A stretch of DNA of 64,000 bases from Anomaloglossus baeobatrachus (Eukaryota > Chordata > Amphibia > Anura > Aromobatidae): NCBI RefSeq assembly GCF_048569485.1, contig NC_134357.1, positions 354,731,812 to 354,795,811 on the forward strand. Direction: 5' to 3'. Of this stretch, positions 47,201-56,200 are shown piece by piece; position 1 is the first letter of the stretch; the number at the start of each line of letters is the position of its first letter. The notes under the pieces are model-generated. The model was given only the letters and a program-made list of their open reading frames with translations, was not told where the DNA came from and did no database searches. The position numbers were made by a program, and so were the translations under genes.

Positions 47201-50200
47201 GGAAGATGGATGGAGCCAAATACAAGACAATTCTTGAAGAAAACCTGTTGGAGTCTACAAAAGACCTGAGACTGGGACGGAGATTTGTCTTCCAACAAGA
47301 CAATGATTCCAAACATGAAGCAAAATCTACAATGGAATGGTTCACAAATAAACGTATCCAGGTGTTAGAATGGCCAAGTCAAAGTCCACACCTGAATCCT
47401 ATCGAGAATCTGTGGAAAACGCTCTCCATCCAACCTCACTCAGCTCGAGATGTTTGCAAAGGAAGAATGAGCAAGAATTTAGGTCTCTCGATGTGCAAAA
47501 CTGATAGACGCATTCCCCAAGCGACTTGCAGCTGTAATCGCAGCAAAAGGTGGCGCTACAAAGTATTAACTTAAAGGGGCCGAATAATATTGCACGCCCC
47601 ACTTTCCAGTTTTTTATTTTTTTAAAAAGTTTAAATTAAGCAATAAATTTCGTTCAACTTCACAATTGTGTCCCACTTGTTGTTGATTCTTCACCATAAA
47701 ATTTACATTTTTATCTTTATGTTTGAAGCCTGAAATGTGCAAAAAGGTTGAAAAATTCAAGGGAACCGAATACTTTCACAAGGCACTGTAAAAAATGCCC
47801 TAGGTAACAATTGTTTGAATAGTGTGGGTGCCAATGCTGAAACCATTGAAACAATTGTCGACCATCAGTTCTCCTCTGGTAACAAGGCCACGGCCTAAAG
47901 CAGCATTCTCAGCTTGACTGTGGTCTTGTAACCAGAGAAGAACCAGTAGAGAACATGGAGCTTGCGCCAGGTGAGTTTAGGGATACATACCAATCTAATA
48001 AGTATTACCAATGGATGCTACAACATAGTGTATAATATTTGTTTTGATTTGAGCGGAAATTCTTTTCAACAGAATGCCTTCAAATGTGGTGAGCACATGA
48101 CTATCAGTCCATATAACTCTATGGCTAGAGGTAGCCATTCATCTTCAGCACCTGGCAGATAATCTTTCTGACCCCTCATATCAAACATATGCAGATGGTT
48201 TTGGCTGCTGCTTATCCTTCCTGAGAACAAAAGGCTAGGACACTGGAATTAAATGTACCCAAACAGATGATATAGGGGCACAATCAGCAGCCCTCTATAA
48301 TCATAAAATAGTTGGGTTAGGCCAACGTTACTTCATGTTACTCATTGTACGATTCCTGATTCTTCTTCTGTATGCGTATGTGACTCTTAGGCTAGGTTCA
48401 CACACTGCGTTTTTTTGACGCTGCGTTTTTGTGCGTTTTTTTGCGGCAAAAACTGCACAAAAACACACCCGCGGCAAAAAGCGCACGCGCTTTGCCGCGA
48501 TTTGGTGCGTTTTTTGCTGCGTTTTGCTGCGTTTTTGCTCACTGCGTCTTTATGCGTTTTTATCAGTGAACAAAAAAAAAAAGGTCTGATGTCATTTCCT
48601 TCTTCAATGTGTTCTTCATTCTCCACTAGTGTATGCAGAAGAGCAGACAGCTGCAGAACTACAAGGCTCAGCATGCTTCATCCAGGACTGTATGCTTGAG
48701 GGAGAGTCAGGGGGAGCAGACCTACAAGGTTCAGCATCCTCCATCCAATAGTGTATGCAGGAGAGCAGACAGCAGCTGTCGAACTACAAGGCTCAGCATC
48801 CTCCTTCCAGGACTGTATGCAGGATTTCTTTGCCCCCCCAAACAAAAAAAATGACGTGGGCTTCGCCATATTTTTATATGCTAGCCGGGTACAGCAGGCA
48901 GGTACGGGCTGCCCCCAACCCCCAGCTGCCTATTTGTACCCGGCTGGGAACCAAAAATATAGGGAAGCCCTTTTTTTTTTAAATTATTTCATGAATTTCA
49001 TGAAATAATTTAAAAAAAAAATGACGTGAGCTTCGCCCAATTTTTGAGTCCAGCCGGGTACAACTAGGCAGCTGGGGATTGGAATCCACAGTGCAGGGTG
49101 CCCATGCTTTCTGGGCACTCCCGCTGTGAATTGCAGTCCCGCAGCCACACCAGAAAATGGCGCTTTCATAGAAGCGCCATCTTCTGGCGCTGTATCCAAC
49201 TCTTCCAGCTGCCCTTATGCCGGGTGGCTCGCTGAGTAATAATGGGGTTAGGGATAGCTGTATAGCTGGCCCTAAGCCCGAAATTCATGGTGTCACGCCA
49301 ATATTAGACATGGCCACCATGAATTTCTAGTAAAGATAAAAAAAAAAAACAACACACAGAAAAATATTTTTATTAGAAATAAGACACAATACAATTAGTG
49401 ACTCCATCTTTATTGAAATAAAGAACCCCCCCTCCGCAGTAATCCTGGGTCAGGGTCCCGCGCCGTCCAATCCGGATCCAGTATATCATCTGATCGGTTT
49501 GCTGGAAGGCAAAGCGATCAGATGATGTGTCAGGATCAAGTGCCTGAATCCCATCACACATCAGCTGATTGTATAACAGCTGATTATACAATCAGCTGAT
49601 GCATCGGTGCAAAAAAAAAAAAATAATACTCACTTATGTGCTGATTACCGGCAGCTCCTGCAGCGATGGGGCGGGAGTCTGATCCCGTCCGATCGCTGCA
49701 GCAGCTGCCGGTAATCCGGGATGAAGTCTCCTGACGCATCCGCTGATACCGGCCGGGCGCCCTCGTCACCGCGATACTTACGATCAGCTGATGCGTCAGG
49801 TGACCGCATCAGGTGATCCATCGCCAGGTCCTGCATCCATCGGAGGTTTCCCGGCCGTCAGCACACAGCCGGAGCGGGGGTGGCGATACCGTGAGAGGAG
49901 ATGGGAGCGGGCATGGCACCGGGAGTCTGCAGACAGGCGAGTATAACTTTTTTTTTTTTTTTTTTTTCTACTGTTAACTTTTGTTTTTGCAGCCGCTTCC
50001 ACCTCCTGCCTGTACATGGCGCCGCACGGCAGCATACATGCACAGGACGGGAGATGGAAGTGACGGTACGGGAGGATTCACGCTTTTGTATATACTGACA
50101 GAAGGAATCCTCTTCCTGTACACGTCACTTTACTACCCACCTCCTGCGTTTATAGCTGCATTTTTGGTCTTAGAAACGCACCAAAACGCAGCTATTTGCG

Positions 50201-53200
50201 TTTCTCATTGCGTCTTTCAACATCCCATTGAACTCAATGGATGAAAAGCGCAGTGAAAAACGCGGGAATAATTGACATGCTGCGTTTTTGTGGCACCACA
50301 AAAACGCAGCTGAAAAAAACCAGATGTGTGCGGACAGCAAAAATGAAAACTCATAGACTTTGCTGGGGAAGCAAAGTCCTGCAGTTTTGAGGCCAAAAAC
50401 GCACCCGAAAAACGCCGCGAAAAACGCACTGTGCGCACATAGCCTTAAGATTTTCTGTTACACTGAGCCTGATAAAGAGACCTGAGTAGTCTCAAAAGCT
50501 GTTATCCATTACCATCTTTTCAGTTCGCCATAAAAAGGTATTAACCACTGAGAATTCCCAAATTTTTATATTTTTCTATGTACTGGCAAACACAGTACAA
50601 AGATTTATTTTTCTTGTGCCAACTTTCCTACAATTTCTGTTGAGTTTTTGACGCACCCAGGGCCTGTGGGGGACTCTGTCCTGGGCCTTGAATCACAGGG
50701 ACGTTTCACGGGTGGCCGGTGCCCAATTCCGTGACCCTGGGGGTCACTTAAAAAAAAAAAAGGGAAATAAAAAGGAGAATAAAAATAGAATGTTTTTCAT
50801 GACGCCACTTATGTTATGCGGCTATGTGTGGAAAGCCACCACTGCAAAATCTCTCACTGCTGGGGCTAGTGGTATTGAGCAGCCTGGATGTTATGGCCCT
50901 CCGCAAGTAGCGCTAAGCCCCAGGAGAGAATGATGGTGGTTGTAGTATGGTGAAAGTTGGTAATGCAGAGGTGCAGGAAGAATTCAGATAACACAGGGGC
51001 TGCGGTTTAACTTGTTCTTTACTCACTGGTTTTGTGAAGCTGCAATCCGGCTGGTGCTGGTCTCTACCAATGTGAGCCTCAGGTAATCCGGTATTCCCTT
51101 GATACCAGTGCCGGTGTGGTGACCTGGTGAGCTTTACTTCCATGCACCTGTCTGTAGTTGGTGGGTCCCCCGTGACCTGAAGCGTTCTGGGGTCCCCTCC
51201 TTTTGTCACAGTCCTGGCCCGTATGGCAGGCAGCTTGAACCTCTCTTGGGTTGGATCTTTGTCCTAGTTCCCAAGTTCCCTCTTTGCTGCTGTGCCCCGG
51301 ACACTAACGTTAGCGAGGAACCCTGATAATTCCCTTATCGGGTAGATTTATCAGGTGAGCTTGAAATGTCTTCTGAACGTCGACTTCGGACTCACCGTCC
51401 GACTGTCTTTCAAGATGTCAGTCTCCCTTCAACTGCACTCACCAGCCCCTCCTCCTCCCAGGTTTCTGACTAGCGGATTGGATAAGTCCCGACCAATAGG
51501 TGGCCATCCATCAGATCCGTCTCTAGCCTGTTACCCAGTCTGGGGAAAAAAGGCATGGATATGTGTGTTTGAATGGTATTTACCGGCACTGGTCTTCCAG
51601 GAACCCGGGGTTAGCACCGCACCTGTTACTGGATGCAATACCCTGTGGCATATGATGCCTCAGGGGCGCCACATTTTATGGAGAGCAGCTCTCGTGCCCC
51701 ACCACTGCACCATAACAGTTCCACATCATGGTAAGAACGGAGTAGGGTGTCCTATCTCAGCGATCACTACCACTTTATCTATAAAGTGCATGCATTTCTT
51801 AGTCACATATACTTATATATATTAGACATAGCATATTTTATTACATTTCTGGGCACTTGTACAACCATATTCACTATGTAAGTGATGTCTCCTATTAGAA
51901 ACCTCGTTCTCGATAGTCTTCTTGATAGTAAAAAGTTACAAAGCATTACTAGTGGAGATCTAACCAAGGTCTCTCCTGCACCTGCCCAGTCTTTAGTTGC
52001 GGTGTGGTAGGATTTCCCTAGGTTGTATATGAGCAGTACAATTTGATTGTTGGGTATGTACCACATTTGGGAAACCGAAAGGCAGCTTACTGCACCTGCT
52101 GCCCTGTGTAACATGGTGAATGAATTCCATTAGGGCATTGTGGAAGCGTACCCCCTGAGGTTATTCAGTTGTCACGCTAAGTTCCATCAGAATATTTTTT
52201 TTTCTGTTTTGCTGGTATCTGCCTTATCGATTATTTGAGGTTGTGGTACAGTACAAAAGTAATGTGGATCAACTATGAGGTGACAATAATAGTAAAAGTA
52301 CAGGCTGTATCCATTCTGTGTTTGGGGAGGCGATTAGTTGAAGCAGTCTTTATAATAATTAGAAAGTCAACATGACTGACACTAAGGGGTACTTTGCACG
52401 CTACGACATCGCAAGCCGATTGCTGCGATGCCGAGCGCGATAGTCCCCGCCCCCGTCGTTAATGCGATATCTTGTGATAGCTGCCGTAGCGAAAATTATC
52501 ACTACGGCAGCCTAACATGCACTTACCTGCCCTGCGACGGGGGCGGGTCGTGCGGCGTCACAGCGACGTCACACGGCAGGCGGCCAATAGAAGCGGAGGG
52601 GCGGAGATGAGCGGGATGTAAACATCCCGCCAGCCTCCTTCCTTCCTCATTGCAGCCGTGACGCAGCTAAGGTGATGTTCCTCACTCCTGCAGCTTCACA
52701 CACAGCGATGTGTGCTGCCGCAGGAACGAGGAAAACTTCGTAACATCGGTCCTTCCGAAATTATGGCAATGACCGACGCTACACCGATGATACGATTTCG
52801 ACGCTTTTGCGCTCGTTAATCGTATCAAAAAGGATTTACACACTACGATGTCGACACTTTCGATTTGACCCCACCGACATCGCACCTGCGATGTCGTAGT
52901 GTGCAAAGTACCCCTAAGTGTAATGCGGTAACACCCTACTGAGGAATATCACTGCACCCAGGTGTGAATCCATAAGGTTTCCGGTTCTATTCAGTTACAC
53001 AGCATGGCGGTAGGACAGTGCCACCATTTATTTCTATCACGTGTTACTTAACCCTTTGACAGTACAGCCTAGTATCTAAATACATATATAGATGGAGAAT
53101 AAACTAGATAATATTTAATCAGTTTTGGCTCTCTTTAGTTCATCCTTTAGCATTATTCCCTTGTCTCCCATTTTGCTTTTGTTGTATATTTGCGTTTCTG

Positions 53201-56200
53201 TCTGACGTTTTCTTCCCTTTGTACCCACATGACTTGTTCTTCACTTAGTCTTGAACTTGGCACCCAATAGCTTCCATCCCTCACATCCATAAACTGTGAT
53301 AAATCTAAAACCTCATCCATTATTACATTAACACTTCACTTCTGTACTCTGCAGTTTCTAATGGAATGAACCATTCTCCTCCATCCCTGAATGGAGCTCC
53401 ATCTCCACCGCAGCGCTCCAGCAATGGTCCTTCATCATCCTCATCCTCCTCTCTAGCCAATCAGCAGCTCCCTGCCACGTGTGGAGTCAGGCAGCTCAGC
53501 AAGCTGAAGAGGTTCCTCACCACATTACAGCAGTTCGGCAACGATATCTCTCCAGAGATTGGGGAGAAGGTCCGAACGCTTGTCCTTGCTCTGGTGGTAA
53601 GTTGACACTAAGAACATCTCAAGATTGAAGTAAATACAATGACTGAAAGAATTGCTGTAGGACAGTGGTCACAAACTTGTGGCTGTTGAAAAACTAAAAC
53701 TCCCAGCTTTCCTTGACAACCCAAGGCTGCTAAGGGCATGCTGGTAGTTGAAGTTTTGCAACTTCAGGGAAGTCACAAGTTGAATGCCACCTCTATAGGC
53801 AAACAAAAAGAATCTCCTAAACAATTATATTAAATGGAATCTGTCAGCAGGTTTTCTATGTAGTCTGAAGACCGCATTCTGCAAGGGTTACCACAGGGGA
53901 TTCAGGGGTGCCTGTCTTGTCAAGGTCCGATCTGTTGTTTATTTACTGTTTGTTTAAGCAGCAGGACTTCTCATTTCTCCTTGTGTTTGGCAGTCCGGCA
54001 TACCCCCTCCTTTGACTGACACTTCACTGTCAATGTACAATGTCTATAGACAGCCTGGTGTGGGCCAAATAGCTCTCTCAGCTCTTCTACATGGCTAAAT
54101 CTAAAAATTCTGATTGTGTCTGAATGGCTGCACCCAGTAATCTAAGTGATACATCTTTGTATTTAGGGTCTCTACCTACATCATGCTGCTCTCCGATGAG
54201 GTAGCAAAAACCTGCTGACCGATTCCCATTAACCATGTGAGGATGATCTATATTGTGCAACAAATCCATACTTGCTAGCAATCCCTCAAACTGGACTCGA
54301 AAAGAAATTTGGCTTACTAAAACGGCACCCAGAAGTGGATTTTATGGGACATTCCAGTTGATTTTGGATATTCTGGTTGTTTAGGAAGATTTTGGGGCAC
54401 AGTTTAAAGGGAACCTGGCACCAGGTTTTTCCCATATAAAGTAGGACCACCACCTGTACGCCCTTCTAGACAGAATGCTGTATATAAGTCCCCAAGACGA
54501 TCTGCATACCATAAAAAAAGACCTTTTATTATACTCACCTACAGGGCGGTCTAGTCTGATAGGCGTCAATGTTCTTAATCCAGTAACTGCTCTCTTCTTT
54601 ATCTGGATGACGTGTTCTACCTACATCATCCACACAGTGTCTTCCATTGCACTCCTGCTCATGCGCACGTCTCTCTGCGCTACTGAGGGTAGAGCAAAGT
54701 ATTGTAGTGCACAGGCGCACTTTGGCCTTTCCATGCTGTATCAAGACAGCGACTCCCATCGGACCGTCCCGTACGTGGTTATAATATTAAAAGGTCTTTT
54801 TTAGGTTAAGTAGAATGGCTTGCAGACTTATATATATAATTCTAGAGTGCTGGGTATAAGGGCTTACAGGTGCTGGCCCTACTTTATATGGGAAAAATCC
54901 AGTGACCAATTCCATTTAAATAGCAGTTTAGCATATTTTAACTGTATTAATTGGTATGCACATCCAGTAATGCCAAGCATATTGTAACAGTCAGTCCACT
55001 GGGTAGTAATAATGTAGAAACTGCAGACATTAATAGATAATGGGAAATCGTTGAGATCCATTACAGGCCTGAGTTATGACCTTAAATCCATTCCAATGGT
55101 CTTATTATTGCCCTATGTGGTAATTTTATTATTATTGTGTGTTCAACAGAATTCCACTATAACCATAGAAGAATTTCACTGCAAGCTCCAGGAGGCCACC
55201 AACTTCCCTCTCCGACCATTTGTCATCCCGTTCCTCAAGGTGAACATTCTAGCTGAATCCTCTTCTAATCTATGCTGGATGGCTATTTGCTTATGGGGTT
55301 AAATGTAATTTGGATGCTGATTTTTATTTTCAGGCCAACTTGCCGCTTCTCCAGAGGGAGCTGCTGCACTGCGCTCGTGCTGCCAAGCAAACTCCCTCAC
55401 AGTACTTGGCGCAACATGAGCACATCCTCCTCAATACCAACACTTCTTCTCCATCTGACTCATCTGAGCTTCTTATGGAAGTCAATGGGAATGGAAAGAG
55501 ACACAGCCCAGAAAGGTACGAGGTTAATGCACGACATGATGCGTGAGGTTGTGTATCATAAATATTACAAATTAAAAAATTTTCTCGTTTCCAGGAGAGA
55601 AGATAATGGCTTTGAAAGAGAACCTTTACCCCCAGAGCTACCAGTCAAGAGGGTGTGCACCATCAGCCCAGCCCCCAGACACAGCCCAGCTCTGTCTCTG
55701 CCCCTCTTGAATAATTCCAGCCAGTTTCACCCCACCCCTCCACCTCTGCAGCACTATACGCTGGATGATATACCTGGATCGCAGCTGTATCGGGAACCTC
55801 TGGGCAAGATTGTGGAGTGCAGAGATGGAAGAGAGCGCCACCATGCTGTTACAGGAGGTAAACACGGATCCTTCCTTGCTATATATGTCTTCTTCCTATT
55901 ATGGTCTGAGTGTTGCAGGTGTTTATAATTGAACCTTATTTCTGGGTCTGTAGGAATGAATGGCAGCTTAAACAACGGGTACCAAGAAGAGCTTGTAGAC
56001 CACCGGCTGACGGAGAGAGAATGGGCAGAGGAATGGAAACATTTGGATCATGTAAGGCCACTAAGAAAATTTAGACTTTTGTTTGCAATCTTCAATGTTT
56101 TAGCTTCAGCTACAAAGAGTGAAGTTGAAAATGATTTGCATTAGGACATTTTTAAGTGCCTTTTGCTTTTCAATTTTGGTAACTTCATCAAGTGATATAG

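Larger units (their letters stand above)
48390..50444. mobile_element. Large 2-kb Harbinger-like non-autonomous element
   Basis: Ends GGCTAGGTTCACACACTGCG and CGCACTGTGCGCACATAGCC with TTA at each border (48387-48389, 50445-50447). Inside are a 70-bp tandem repeat (48630-48835), a duplicated TGACGTGGGCTTCGCC module, the palindrome at 48975-49018, and GATCAGCTGAT-type hairpins (49560-49800). No transposase frame. Much longer than its relatives, so probably an intermediate deletion derivative or a composite. Confidence 0.78.
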
